The notes under the pieces were generated by a model. That model was given only the letters and a program-made list of their open reading frames with translations, did not search any database and had not been told where the DNA came from. This document shows, one piece after another, positions 1-8,188 of a stretch of 64,000 nucleotides of DNA. The first letter of the stretch is position 1. Every line of letters starts with the position of its first letter. The translations under genes were made by a program, and so were the position numbers. This DNA comes from Arthrobacter rhizophilus (GTDB taxonomy: Bacteria > Actinomycetota > Actinomycetes > Actinomycetales > Micrococcaceae): contig NZ_JAPFFT010000006.1 in the NCBI RefSeq assembly GCF_026241105.1, forward strand, positions 62,001 through 126,000, in the 5' to 3' direction.

Positions 1-464
1 CCGAGTCCCGCGCCGGTGAGGTCGTTGAGTGCCGAGATGACGGCGCATTCGATGGCGTGTGAGGAGGACAGTCCCGCGCCAAGGGGGACATCGGAATCCA
101 TGAGCAGGTCGAAACCGGGGATATGGATCCCGCGCTGTTGCAGGGCCCAGGCAACACCGAGGGGATACTTCGTCCAGCCCTTCGCGGATCCAGGGGCAAG
201 CGTCGTGATGTCCGCTTCGACCAGGCCCTGCTCGCCGAAAGTGGACAGTAGCCGGATGCGTGAATCATCGCGGATCCGGACCGCAACCTTCGCGGTCTTG
301 TCGATCGCGAAAGGCAGCACGAAGCCCTCGTTGTAGTCGGTGTGCTCCCCGATGAGGTTCACGCGTCCCGGTGCCTGCCACACGCCGTCGGGCGCTGAAC
401 CGAAAGTCGACTCGAAGCGTCCGAACAGGCCGCCCAGCGCGGGGGCGTCGGGGGTGGAGGTCAT
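1..464 (-). CDS. galK: Galactokinase, 3' part missing (window edge)
   Basis: Phosphorylates alpha-D-galactose to galactose-1-phosphate in the Leloir pathway. The visible N-terminal 154 residues carry the galactokinase signature GRVNLIGEHTDYNEG near residue 35 and the GHMP-kinase ATP-binding motif PLGAGLSSS near residue 130. The ATG at 464 overlaps the galT stop codon in an ATGA arrangement, so galT-galK is probably translationally coupled and transcribed leftward. The C-terminal part lies beyond base 1, so completeness cannot be judged. Confidence 0.95.
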   Translation of the reverse strand, partial: MTSTPDAPALGGLFGRFESTFGSAPDGVWQAPGRVNLIGEHTDYNEGFVLPFAIDKTAKVAVRIRDDSRIRLLSTFGEQGLVEADITTLAPGSAKGWTKYPLGVAWALQQRGIHIPGFDLLMDSDVPLGAGLSSSHAIECAVISALNDLTGAGL

Positions 465-1594
465 GCTGTGGCCCCTTCCGGAACAGCTCGTGGCGAATCG
501 CTGGCGACGGCGCGCAGCCGTTCGGCCACGGATTCGGGTGTGGTGTCGTTGATGAAGGCTCCCATGGCGGCCTCGGAACCGGCAAGGTACTTGAGTTTGT
601 CGGCGGCACGGCGCGGGGAGGTGAGCTGCAGATGCAGGTGGCCGGACGGGCGCAAGGCGGCATCCAGGGGTGCCTGGTGCCAGGCGGAAATGTACGGCGT
701 AGGCGTTGGGTACAGGGCGTCCATGCGCTTGAGCAACTCGAGGTAGACGTAGGCCAGCTCGTCGCGTTCTTCGCCATTCAATGCGGCGAGGTCGGGGACT
801 TGCCGATGCGGGACCAGGTGCACTTCCAGTGGCCAGCGCGCGGCGAACGGTACGTAGGCACTGAAGTGCTCGGCCTCGAGCACCATGCGGCTTCCATCCT
901 GCCGTTCGGCTTTGAGGATTGAGGACGTCAGCGATTCCCGTCCTTTGACGCCGTCGAAGTGCCGGACCGCGGCGGCGCCAAGGCTTGCCGCCCGCGGGGT
1001 GACGTAGGGGTAGGCGTAGATCTGCCCGTGCGGGTGGTGGAGCGTTACGCCGATGTCGGCGCCGCGATTCTCGAACGGAAACACTTGCTGGATTCCCGGG
1101 AGGGCGCTGAGGGCCTCGGTCCGGTGTGCCCAGGCCTCGATCACGGTACGTGCCCTCGTTTCGCCAAGCTCGGCGAAGGATCCAGTGTGGCTGGGGGTGA
1201 ACGAGACAACTTCGCAGCGGCCATTGGCGGCGCCAGATGTTCCCCAAGAGGGTGCGCCGGGGATCGTGCCGACTGCCGGGCCCAGCGAGGGGAAGCGGTT
1301 CTCGAAAACCACGACGTCGTAGTCCGGTGCGGGGATTTCCGAAGGGTTCGCGGGGGTGGTGGGGCAGATCGGGCATTGGTCCGCGGGCGGCAGGTGCGTG
1401 CGGCTTTGGCGGTGCGCCGCGACAGCGACCCATTCGCCGCTCAGCGCGTCGTAACGCAACTCGCCTGGATCGGCGCGTGGAGGGAGGTCCCGGTGATCCG
1501 TCAGCGACCCGGGTTCACGCTCCGGTGAGCCGGCGTCGTCGAAATAGATCAGCTCCCGACCGTCGGCGAGGCGTGTACTGGTAAGTCGAGTCAT
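461..1594 (-). CDS. galT: Galactose-1-phosphate uridylyltransferase
   Basis: Exchanges UMP between UDP-glucose and galactose-1-phosphate in the Leloir pathway. The 377-residue protein has the CPIC zinc pair at residues 74-77 and the catalytic HPHGQ motif at 187-191, the second histidine being the nucleophile in this family. The ATG at 1594 gives the usual N-terminus (MTRLTSTRLADGRELIYFDD). An in-frame TTG at 1621 would add nine residues and lies exactly six bases after a TATTTT -10-like hexamer, so transcription may start there and translation at either codon. The gene is first of the galT-galK unit and divergent from the aldose epimerase. Confidence 0.95.
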   Translation of the reverse strand: MTRLTSTRLADGRELIYFDDAGSPEREPGSLTDHRDLPPRADPGELRYDALSGEWVAVAAHRQSRTHLPPADQCPICPTTPANPSEIPAPDYDVVVFENRFPSLGPAVGTIPGAPSWGTSGAANGRCEVVSFTPSHTGSFAELGETRARTVIEAWAHRTEALSALPGIQQVFPFENRGADIGVTLHHPHGQIYAYPYVTPRAASLGAAAVRHFDGVKGRESLTSSILKAERQDGSRMVLEAEHFSAYVPFAARWPLEVHLVPHRQVPDLAALNGEERDELAYVYLELLKRMDALYPTPTPYISAWHQAPLDAALRPSGHLHLQLTSPRRAADKLKYLAGSEAAMGAFINDTTPESVAERLRAVASDSPRAVPEGATA

Positions 1595-1697
1595 GGATTT
1601 ATGGTGGCACAGGGCGCTCAAAAAGGCAAAATATCAAACAAAATTGAACATTGAGGAACGGGGTCAAGTGTCACGCGGGATGCAGTACGGTGGTGCC
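1595..1697. promoter_or_regulatory. Divergent galT / aldose-epimerase promoter region
   Basis: The 103-bp interval contains a conspicuously AT-rich core (about 1620-1660) in an otherwise GC-rich sequence. The -10-like hexamers are TATTTT on the minus strand (1628-1633) for galT and TACGGT on the plus strand (1686-1691) for the epimerase. Between them, related direct elements ATCAAACAAA and ATTGAACATTGA could form a sugar-responsive operator, for instance for a DeoR-type repressor. That assignment is inference; no regulator gene is visible here. Confidence 0.4.
1686..1691 (+). promoter_or_regulatory. -10 element TACGGT, leaderless start of aldose epimerase
   Basis: TACGGT is followed by six bases and then the ATG at 1698. 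This fits the TANNNT-N6-start layout seen repeatedly in this window and implies a transcript starting at or next to the start codon. Confidence 0.5.
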
Positions 1698-2648
1698 ATG
1701 CCTCTCACAACACCGTATTCCGCGCCGGGCGAAGAGACCGTATCCCGGCGATTTGCCAGTGGCCGCCAATTCGAAATCCGCCGTGGCGACGCGCTCGCCG
1801 TCGTCACCGAGCTCGCTGCCGGCTTGCGCCTGTTCAGCCGCGCCGGTGTCCAGCTCACGGAAAGCTACGGTGACGATCAACTCCCGCCTGGCGCCACTGG
1901 AATCACCTTGGCGCCGTGGGCCAACCGGGTGGAGGACGGGGTCTGGTACCTCGATGGGAAGAAGCAGCAGCTGGACATCACCGAGGTGTCCCGCAACAAC
2001 GCCAGCCACGGGCTCCTGCGCAACTCGTCTTACGCCCTCGTGGAGGAAGACGAATTCTCCGTGACCCTCGAAGCCGTGATCTTCCCGCAGCACGGCTACC
2101 CGTTCCTGGCCCGCCATCAGGTCCGGTACGGGATTGATGCCGAGCTCGCGCTGCGCGTATCCCAGACGCTCATCAATGATTCGGCGGCCCCCGCACCGTT
2201 CGTTCTGGGAGCGCACCCCTATCTGCGCGTTGGAGACGTTCCGCCTGAAGAGCTGGTGCTGACGGTTCACGCCGGTACGCGGCTCGTAGCCGACCAGCGG
2301 CTCATCCCGCGTAGCTCGGTGCCGGTCGACGGCGATTTTGATCTTGGCGGCGGCAGGACCGTGGGCAGCCTCGATATCGATGTGGCGTTCAAGGATCTTG
2401 AGTTCGACGGCGGCGTTGCCCGCCAAACGCTGTCAGCGCCCGATGGGCGGATGGTCAGCTTGGAGCAGGACGAAAACTGCGCCTATGTCCATGTTTTCGT
2501 CACTGACACCTTTCCTGGCCGTTCGAAAGCCGTCGCGATCGAGCCCATGACCGGTCCTGCGAACGCCTTCAACTCCGGCGAGGGCCTCCGTTGGCTTGAA
2601 CCGGGGGAGGCCTTCACCATGAAGTGGGGAATTGTGGGCGCGCTGTAG
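1698..2648 (+). CDS. Aldose 1-epimerase family protein
   Basis: Probable mutarotase interconverting the alpha and beta anomers of galactose/glucose. The 316-residue protein shows the family's NRVEDGVWYLDGKKQQL region (substrate pocket) near residues 75-90, a NNASHGLLR segment with the conserved histidine, and LGAHPYLRVG with the second histidine. The ATG at 1698 was chosen because a TACGGT hexamer lies exactly six bases upstream and no ribosome-binding site precedes any alternative. It is divergent from galT-galK, consistent with galactose use. Substrate specificity cannot be read from sequence. Confidence 0.85.
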   Translation: MPLTTPYSAPGEETVSRRFASGRQFEIRRGDALAVVTELAAGLRLFSRAGVQLTESYGDDQLPPGATGITLAPWANRVEDGVWYLDGKKQQLDITEVSRNNASHGLLRNSSYALVEEDEFSVTLEAVIFPQHGYPFLARHQVRYGIDAELALRVSQTLINDSAAPAPFVLGAHPYLRVGDVPPEELVLTVHAGTRLVADQRLIPRSSVPVDGDFDLGGGRTVGSLDIDVAFKDLEFDGGVARQTLSAPDGRMVSLEQDENCAYVHVFVTDTFPGRSKAVAIEPMTGPANAFNSGEGLRWLEPGEAFTMKWGIVGAL

Positions 2649-2690
2649 CCGGGTTTCCTATCCGGCACGCCTTGGGGAATTATTGGGGGC

Positions 2691-3691
2691 ATGACGCCAG
2701 CACCGGACGCCACGCCAGGGAGTGCACCTGTTGCAACCGGGCCGCTCTCGGAACACCACATTGCACAAGACATCCCCTACGGAGTCCGGATTGCTGCCGC
2801 CTGGGCATGGCGGGTGGGACTGATCATGTTGGTCGCGGGAGCCCTCATCTGGTTGCTAGGGAAGGTCAGCTTCCTGATCATCCCGCTCATGGTCGCCTCC
2901 CTTCTTGCGGGCTTGCTCTACCCCGTCACGGAGTGGCTCAGGAAGCACAAGATGTCACAAGGAGTGGCTGTCGCCATCACCGTGGTGGGGTTCCTCGGAG
3001 TCATTGCGGGAGCCTTGGCGCTGGTGGGCAGGCAACTGGCCGTGGGATTCGGCGAATTGTGGCAGGAGGCGCTAGCCGGCATCCAGCAAATCCAGACCTG
3101 GCTCGCCGAAGGACCGCTGCATCTGACCGCGGACCAGATCGACAAGTACATCCAGGACGCCACCTCGGCATTGCAGAACAACAGCAGCAGCATCCTTAGC
3201 GGGGCCCTCTCGTTTGGCAGTACCGCCGGGCATTTTGCCGCCGGCATGGTCCTTGCCCTCTTCATCGTCATCTTCTTCCTCCTGGAAGGATCCAGGATCT
3301 GGCGGTTCATGGTGGGCCTCCTGCCCCGGACTGCGCGCGCAGCCGCTGACTGCACCCCGTTGCCGTGATCCTGTCCGTCGCCGCCGGTTCCTACCTTGCC
3401 GGGATCCCGGGAGCGCTCTTTGCCGTTCCGCTCCTCGCCGTAGCAAATACGGCGATTCGCTATATTGCAGCCCGGACGTGGGAACATGATGAAGGACTGA
3501 CGACGGCGTACGCTGGCGCGGGGACCGTAACACGGGACTCCGATGGGGATCCCACCATCAAGGAAATCCACTTTCCCGGCGCCATGACCGGGGCGCGGTC
3601 CAACAGCGGCAAAGGTGCCGCCAGTCAGAACGCGGCTGCGGAACGGACTTCCCCCAAGGATGCCGCAGACCACACCAACAAAGGAGAATAA
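2691..3691 (+). pseudogene. AI-2E family transporter, broken by internal deletion and frame change
   Basis: Two reading frames together look like one AI-2E/PerM-type permease with its middle removed. Frame one (2691-3368) has the N-terminal transmembrane segments, the soluble helical region and the segment AAGMVLALFIVIFFLLEGSR, then reads RTARAAADCTPLP and stops. Frame two resumes in-register homology at about 3351 (PVAVILSVAAGSYLAGIPG, ALFAVPLLAVANTAIRYI), the usual C-terminal end of the family, followed by a hydrophilic tail to 3691. The conserved transmembrane block normally between these parts, roughly 120-140 residues by family comparison, is absent, and the junction near 3340-3350 shifts frame. 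It lies just upstream of ilvA. An assembly collapse is an alternative to a real deletion. Confidence 0.75.
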
Positions 3692-3694
3692 CCC

Positions 3695-4933
3695 GTGAAT
3701 ACCCTCGATACCCTGCCCGTCACGCTGGACGATGTCCTTAAGGCGCAGGAGCTGCTCGAGGGCATCATTACCAAGACACCCATCGAGTCCTCACGGGCTC
3801 TGGGAGCGATGGTAGGCGGCGAGGTCTTTTTCAAATGCGAGAACCTCCAACGGGCCGGTTCCTTCAAGGTCCGCGGAGCCTACGTCCGGATGGCACGGCT
3901 GTCTCCCGAGGAAAAGAAGCGCGGCGTCGTCGCGGCTTCGGCAGGAAACCACGCCCAAGGCGTTGCGGTCGCCGCGAAAAGCCTGGGAATCAAGGCGCGC
4001 ATCTACATGCCGCTCGGCGTCGCGCTTCCGAAGCTCGCCGCGACCCGCAGCCACGGGGCCGAAGTGATCCTCCATGGACACAATGTGGACGAGGCCCTCG
4101 CCGAAGCGCAGCGCTACGCGAATGAGACGGGCGCCGTTTTCGTTCATCCCTTCGACAACGTCGACGTTGTGGCGGGCCAGGGCACGGTCGGCTTGGAAAT
4201 CCTGGACCAGGTCCCCAACGTTGACACCATCCTTATGGGAGTGGGCGGTGGCGGTCTGCTCGCCGGCGTCGCAGTGGCAGTCAAAGCAAGGGCCAAGGAG
4301 CTGGGCCGGGAGATCCGGATCATCGGCGTGCAGGCGGAGAATGCCGCCGCCTACCCGCCGTCGCTGGCTGCCGATGCCTTGGTGCCGCTCAAGAAAGTTT
4401 CCACCATGGCGGACGGCATCGCCGTCGGACGTCCTGGCCAGCTGCCGTTCAGCATCATCCGCGAACTCGTAGACGACGTCGTCACCGTCAGCGAGGACTC
4501 CTTGGCGCGCGCACTCATCTTCCTGCTGGAGCGGGCTAAAATGGTGGTCGAGCCAGCCGGTGCGGTCGGCGTCGCTGCGCTGATGGATGGCAAGATCGAA
4601 AACCCGGGAACCACTGCCGTCATCCTCTCCGGTGGCAACATCGACCCCATGTTGATGCTCAAAGTGATCCAGCGCGGCCTCTCGGCGGCCGGACGCTACA
4701 TGACCGTCCGAATGATGCTGGACGACAGGCCGGGTTCCTTGGCCACGATTGCCCGTATCATCGCCGAAAACGATGCCAATGTGACCGGTTTGGACCACAC
4801 CCGCGTGGGCGGCGCGATCAGCATGGGCGACGTCTCCATCACCGTCAACCTGGAAACCAAGGGACACGAGCACAGCGAGCAGGTCCTGGCGGCCCTTCGC
4901 GCCGAAGGCTTCCACCCGATCGTTGTGCACTGA
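3695..4933 (+). CDS. ilvA: Threonine ammonia-lyase (threonine dehydratase) with ACT domain
   Basis: PLP enzyme deaminating L-threonine to 2-oxobutanoate, the first committed step to isoleucine. The PLP lysine is in GSFKVRGAY (K58), and the phosphate-binding glycine loop GVGGGGLLAG lies near residue 185. A C-terminal ACT domain starts near residue 330 (MTVRMMLDDRPGSLATIARII). At 412 residues with one ACT domain it is the short form rather than the 500-residue two-ACT-like biosynthetic form. The GTG start at 3695 is supported by AAGGAG at 3681-3686. It follows the broken permease by 3 bp and precedes the rhomboid gene by 12 bp. Confidence 0.93.
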   Translation: MNTLDTLPVTLDDVLKAQELLEGIITKTPIESSRALGAMVGGEVFFKCENLQRAGSFKVRGAYVRMARLSPEEKKRGVVAASAGNHAQGVAVAAKSLGIKARIYMPLGVALPKLAATRSHGAEVILHGHNVDEALAEAQRYANETGAVFVHPFDNVDVVAGQGTVGLEILDQVPNVDTILMGVGGGGLLAGVAVAVKARAKELGREIRIIGVQAENAAAYPPSLAADALVPLKKVSTMADGIAVGRPGQLPFSIIRELVDDVVTVSEDSLARALIFLLERAKMVVEPAGAVGVAALMDGKIENPGTTAVILSGGNIDPMLMLKVIQRGLSAAGRYMTVRMMLDDRPGSLATIARIIAENDANVTGLDHTRVGGAISMGDVSITVNLETKGHEHSEQVLAALRAEGFHPIVVH

Positions 4934-4945
4934 CGGGCAGCTGAT

Positions 4946-5563
4946 ATGGCCCTCAACACCAACGGAGACGGGCGGGCAAGGGACTCCCTGGCCACCCGAG
5001 CCCGGGGCGGGTTGCTGTTCATGGGTGGCTTCGTAGTGCTGCTCGCTGTGATCGAGTTGGTCAACACCTTGATGTTGCATAGCCTCAACAGCGTCTTCGG
5101 GCTGCGCTCCCGGAGCCTGGACGGCGTTTTCGACATCCTGACGTTCCCACTGCTCCACGCCAATTTCGGACATCTCCTGTCCAATGTGCTGCCGCTGGTC
5201 ATCTTCGGTTTCCTGGTGTTCCTCTCAGGTCTTCGGGTGTTCCTGACGGCATTGGCGTTCAGCTGGCTGGGTTCAGGCCTTGCGGTGTGGCTGATCGGCG
5301 GGGGAGGCGTGACCGTGGGCGCCTCGGGCCTGGTCTTCGGACTCTTTGCCTTCCTGCTGGTGCGGGGCTTCTTCAACCGCAACTGGTGGCAGATCCTGCT
5401 CTCGGTCGTGCTGTTCCTGGCCTACGGCAGCATCTTGTTCGGCGTGCTGCCCACCGTGATGGGTTTCGTCTCGTGGCAAGCGCACCTCGGCGGGGCCATC
5501 GGGGGAGTGGCGGCCGCGGTGCTGCTGCGCCCGCGCCCCCGTGCCCTGGCGCAGCCCAACTGA
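4946..5563 (+). CDS. Rhomboid family intramembrane serine protease
   Basis: Predicted six-helix membrane protease of 205 residues cleaving transmembrane substrates. It has the HANFGHLLSN segment (H71-N80), the catalytic serine in GASG (S127) and the catalytic histidine in WQAHLGG (H180), so the Ser-His dyad is intact. It probably shares a transcript with ilvA. The last codons and the TGA stop (5561-5563) fall inside the left arm of a dispersed palindromic repeat, so the repeat appears to have set the present C-terminus. Substrates are unknown. Confidence 0.88.
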   Translation: MALNTNGDGRARDSLATRARGGLLFMGGFVVLLAVIELVNTLMLHSLNSVFGLRSRSLDGVFDILTFPLLHANFGHLLSNVLPLVIFGFLVFLSGLRVFLTALAFSWLGSGLAVWLIGGGGVTVGASGLVFGLFAFLLVRGFFNRNWWQILLSVVLFLAYGSILFGVLPTVMGFVSWQAHLGGAIGGVAAAVLLRPRPRALAQPN

Positions 5564-5620
5564 CTCGCAGTTGTAGTCGCTAAGAGGCGGCAAAACGACA
5601 ACAACTGCGAGTTACTTGGG
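5555..5620. repeat. Dispersed palindromic repeat, copy 1
   Basis: The left arm 5555-5579 and right arm 5596-5620 are reverse complements at 22 of 25 positions around a 16-base loop. The core of each arm is CTCGCAGTTGT. A second copy of the same family lies at 44296-44361. Both copies sit between convergent genes. This copy overlaps the end of the rhomboid gene and contributes its stop codon. It could act as a bidirectional terminator or as a REP-like element. Confidence 0.8.
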
Positions 5621-5630
5621 GGAAACGGAA

Positions 5631-5665
5631 ACGCCGGCCCTCCCCGCCAAGGGGAGAGCCGGCGT
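5631..5665. terminator. Hairpin between rhomboid gene and greA
   Basis: Arms 5631-5645 and 5651-5665 pair with one mismatch around a GCCAA loop. The hairpin lies downstream of both convergent genes. On the plus strand a T-rich CGTTGTTTT follows, so termination of rightward transcripts is likely and of greA possible. Confidence 0.65.
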
Positions 5666-5683
5666 CGTTGTTTTGCGGGACTA

Positions 5684-6178
5684 TCAGCCAGCGTACGGCT
5701 TGGCGGAAACAATCTCCACAGGGATTTCCTTGCCGTTGGGGGCGACGTAGCTCATCTTGTCGCCTTCCTTGTGGCCCATGATCGCCACGCCCAGCGGAGA
5801 CTTCTCGCTGAAGACGTTGAGATCGGAATCGCCGGCGATTTCGCGGGATCCGAGCAGGAAGGTCTCTTCGTCACCGGCAATGCGTGCGACGACGAGCATG
5901 CCGGGCTCGACGATTCCGTCGTCGGCCGGAGCTTCGCCAACCTGGGCATCGCGCAGGAGCGCGGTCAGCTGGCGGATACGGGCCTCGATCTTGCCCTGCT
6001 CTTCCTTCGCGGCGTGGTAACCGCCGTTTTCCTTGAGGTCGCCTTCCTGACGGGCAGCTTCGATCTTCTGTACGATCTCCGCACGGCCAGGGCCGGAAAG
6101 GTGGTCCAGCTCTGCCTTCAAGCGGTCAAATGCGTCCTGGGTAAGCCAAGCTGCAGGCGCGCTGTTGGTGGTCGACAC
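5684..6178 (-). CDS. greA: Transcription elongation factor GreA
   Basis: Binds the RNA polymerase secondary channel and stimulates cleavage of backtracked transcripts. The 164-residue protein has the N-terminal coiled coil (AWLTQDAFDRLKAELDHL onward), the acidic tip motif at the turn (EGDLKENGGYHAAKEEQ) and a C-terminal FKBP-like domain with the typical SPLGVAIMGHKEGD motif. The GTG at 6178 was chosen over an upstream in-frame ATG because AAGGAG lies 7-8 bases before it and the resulting length matches the family. Confidence 0.95.
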   Translation of the reverse strand: MSTTNSAPAAWLTQDAFDRLKAELDHLSGPGRAEIVQKIEAARQEGDLKENGGYHAAKEEQGKIEARIRQLTALLRDAQVGEAPADDGIVEPGMLVVARIAGDEETFLLGSREIAGDSDLNVFSEKSPLGVAIMGHKEGDKMSYVAPNGKEIPVEIVSAKPYAG

Positions 6179-6331
6179 GGACTTCTCCTTATGGATCTGA
6201 CAAGCAAAGACCCCGCCGGTGCAGGCCACTCGTGGAACTCAGCAACCAACTCAGCGGGGTTAAGGTATTGATCCAGTGTAGTCAATCCTGTGGACAAACC
6301 CAAGCTCGCTGAGTCGCGGGTCACACGTTTG

Positions 6332-6790
6332 TTATTTGCCGTTGTCCACAATCCAGCAGTTGTCCACGACGGCGGACACGGCCCCGGACTCGGTGTGCAG
6401 GATAGTCCTTTGGACAGTTGTCTGGCCGCCGTCGGCGCCGTCCTTCGGGGCATTCGGGCCAATCTGGACGACTTTCCAGCCGACCACCGCGAACTTGGAG
6501 TCCATGGCCTTGACGGCGCACTTTGCCGTGGCATCAGGGTTCTTGGTGACCTGGAAATCGACCTCGGACTGGGTGGCGTCCGTGGAGCTGTAGCCGAGAT
6601 CCTTATACGACACAGACGATTGCGAGGAAGACGTGGTGACCCAAGCCAGGAACCCGATTCCAAGGACGAGAGCGGCGATCACGATGTTGCGTTTGGTTTT
6701 CCCGCCGAAGGCGCGCTTTTGGCTGCCGTAGCGATTGGCTAGGCTGTTAGTTGCCGGCAGCGCTGCGCCCGATGGGTCCTCCGAAGTCAC
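6332..6790 (-). CDS. DUF4307 domain-containing membrane protein
   Basis: The function is unknown. The 152-residue protein has a short cytoplasmic N-terminus, one transmembrane segment near residues 35-52 (NIVIAALVLGIGFLAWV) and an extracytoplasmic domain with two cysteines (AKCAVKAM, DNCWIVDN), matching the actinobacterial DUF4307 family. The GTG start at 6790 follows a TAAACT hexamer by six bases, implying a leaderless transcript. It lies upstream of greA on the same strand and back to back with mca, as is common in Micrococcales (from memory). Confidence 0.85.
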   Translation of the reverse strand: MTSEDPSGAALPATNSLANRYGSQKRAFGGKTKRNIVIAALVLGIGFLAWVTTSSSQSSVSYKDLGYSSTDATQSEVDFQVTKNPDATAKCAVKAMDSKFAVVGWKVVQIGPNAPKDGADGGQTTVQRTILHTESGAVSAVVDNCWIVDNGK

Positions 6791-6796
6791 CCACCT

Positions 6797-6802
6797 AGTT
6801 TA
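6797..6802 (-). promoter_or_regulatory. -10 element TAAACT, leaderless start of DUF4307 gene
   Basis: On the minus strand TAAACT is followed by six bases and the GTG at 6790. Confidence 0.5.
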
Positions 6803-6903
6803 GGGGGCTTCCGGCACCTCGTTGCACACAGCGGAAACGCCTGAGCAGTAACCAGCCATCAGCAACCCAGAAGAGTATTACCCGGAAAGAGGAACCGTAC
6901 CGG

Positions 6904-7809
6904 ATGAGCACATCCAGCAGCCCCGACACGCAGCTCCGGCTGCTCGCCGTCCACGCGCATCCGGACGACGAATCAAGCAAGGGCGCGGCAACCATGGCGA
7001 TGTACGCGGCATCCGGCGTCGAGGTCATGGTGGCCACGTGCACTGACGGTTCGCGGGGCGACATCCAGAATCCGGCCATGGAATCGGCTCCGCACCCGAA
7101 GCGGGACATGGCGGGCGCGCGTCGCCTGGAAATGAAGGAAGCGGCCGCCGTGCTGGGAGTCAAGCAGCGTTGGTTGGGTTTCGTTGATTCCGGGCTGCCC
7201 GACGGCGATCCGTTGCCGCCCCTGCCTGAGGGTTGCTTCGCGCTTCAGCCCCTTGAGCGCGCGGCGGCGCCCCTGGTCCGCTTGATCCGTGATTTCAAGC
7301 CGCACGTCCTGGTGAGCTACGACGAAAACGGTGGCTACCCCCATCCGGACCACATCATGGCCCACAAGGTTGCCGTCGAAGCGTTCCAAGCTGCCGGAGA
7401 CCAAACGCGCTACCCCGGGACCGGCGAAAGCTGGGAGCCCAGCAAGCTGTATTACGATCGCGCATTCAGCCCTGACCGCTTCCGCGCCCTGCATTTCGCA
7501 CTCGAAGAAGCCGGCCTGCAATCGCCCTACGCGGAACGGTTGGCTTCCTGGCTCGAAGCCGACGCTGAAGGACATACTCCGCCGAGGCCGATGCACCAGA
7601 CCACCACGCAGGTGGATTGCGGGGACTATTTCGAGGCCCGTGACGATGCCCTCCGGGCGCACCGAACGCAGGTTGATCCGCTCGGCTTCTTTTTCGCTGT
7701 CTCCCCGGCGATGCAGCGCAGGGCGTGGCCGTGGGAAGACTTCACGCTGGTCCACTCCCGGATCCCGGCCGAACTGCCGGAAAAGGATCTGTTCGCAGGG
7801 CTAAGATAG
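6904..7809 (+). CDS. mca: Mycothiol S-conjugate amidase
   Basis: Zinc hydrolase that cleaves mycothiol S-conjugates, releasing mercapturic acids for export in detoxification. The 301-residue protein has the LmbE/PIG-L fold signature AHPDDE (H19 and D22 are metal ligands) and the second metal motif HPDH in GGYPHPDHIMAH. Full-length similarity, including LDPLGFFF-like and WPWEDFTLV segments, favours Mca over the deacetylase MshB. An AAAGAGGAA ribosome-binding site precedes the ATG. It marks the organism as a mycothiol-producing actinomycete. Confidence 0.93.
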   Translation: MSTSSSPDTQLRLLAVHAHPDDESSKGAATMAMYAASGVEVMVATCTDGSRGDIQNPAMESAPHPKRDMAGARRLEMKEAAAVLGVKQRWLGFVDSGLPDGDPLPPLPEGCFALQPLERAAAPLVRLIRDFKPHVLVSYDENGGYPHPDHIMAHKVAVEAFQAAGDQTRYPGTGESWEPSKLYYDRAFSPDRFRALHFALEEAGLQSPYAERLASWLEADAEGHTPPRPMHQTTTQVDCGDYFEARDDALRAHRTQVDPLGFFFAVSPAMQRRAWPWEDFTLVHSRIPAELPEKDLFAGLR

Positions 7810-7879
7810 GATCGCCGGCGATTTCTATCATGTGTAGAAGTCGCCAACCGGCTGGAAACTCCCATAGAAGGTTTGAACC

Positions 7880-8188
7880 GTGCACCACTTTCTCATCGCC
7901 CTGGCCACGACTCCGTCGCCTACCCCGACCCCGTCGCTGCGCCCCGGCTTGTCGGAAGACCAGGTGACCCCGGGGACCTGGGGCTTCGTCCTGACTGCCT
8001 TCATCGTGGTGCTCACGACCTTCCTGATCGTGGACATGGTCCGTCGTATCCGCCGGGTCCGCTACCGTGCCCAGGTTGAAGAAGTCCAGCTGGTCGCAGA
8101 AACCGGCGGCGCCGATGACGGCGGCGTCGCCTCGGGCAAGCCGAACGCGGAAGACTCCGACGGCGATGCCGGCTCCGGAGCCCGCTGA
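7880..8188 (+). CDS. Small single-pass membrane protein, unknown
   Basis: A 102-residue protein with a proline/threonine-rich N-terminus, one transmembrane segment near residues 33-52 ([20 protein letters not shown]), a basic stretch (RRIRRVRYR) just after it, and an acidic, glycine-rich tail. This predicts a cytoplasmic C-terminus. GTG at 7880 is preceded by AGAAGG. Its 3' end overlaps the next gene by 23 bp, suggesting co-translation with the DUF255 protein. No function is recognised. Confidence 0.7.
   Translation: MHHFLIALATTPSPTPTPSLRPGLSEDQVTPGTWGFVLTAFIVVLTTFLIVDMVRRIRRVRYRAQVEEVQLVAETGGADDGGVASGKPNAEDSDGDAGSGAR

Noticed and set aside
3791..5173. 460-residue minus-strand open frame across ilvA and rhomboid
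   Set aside because: Histidine/glutamine-rich shadow translation of conserved plus-strand genes.
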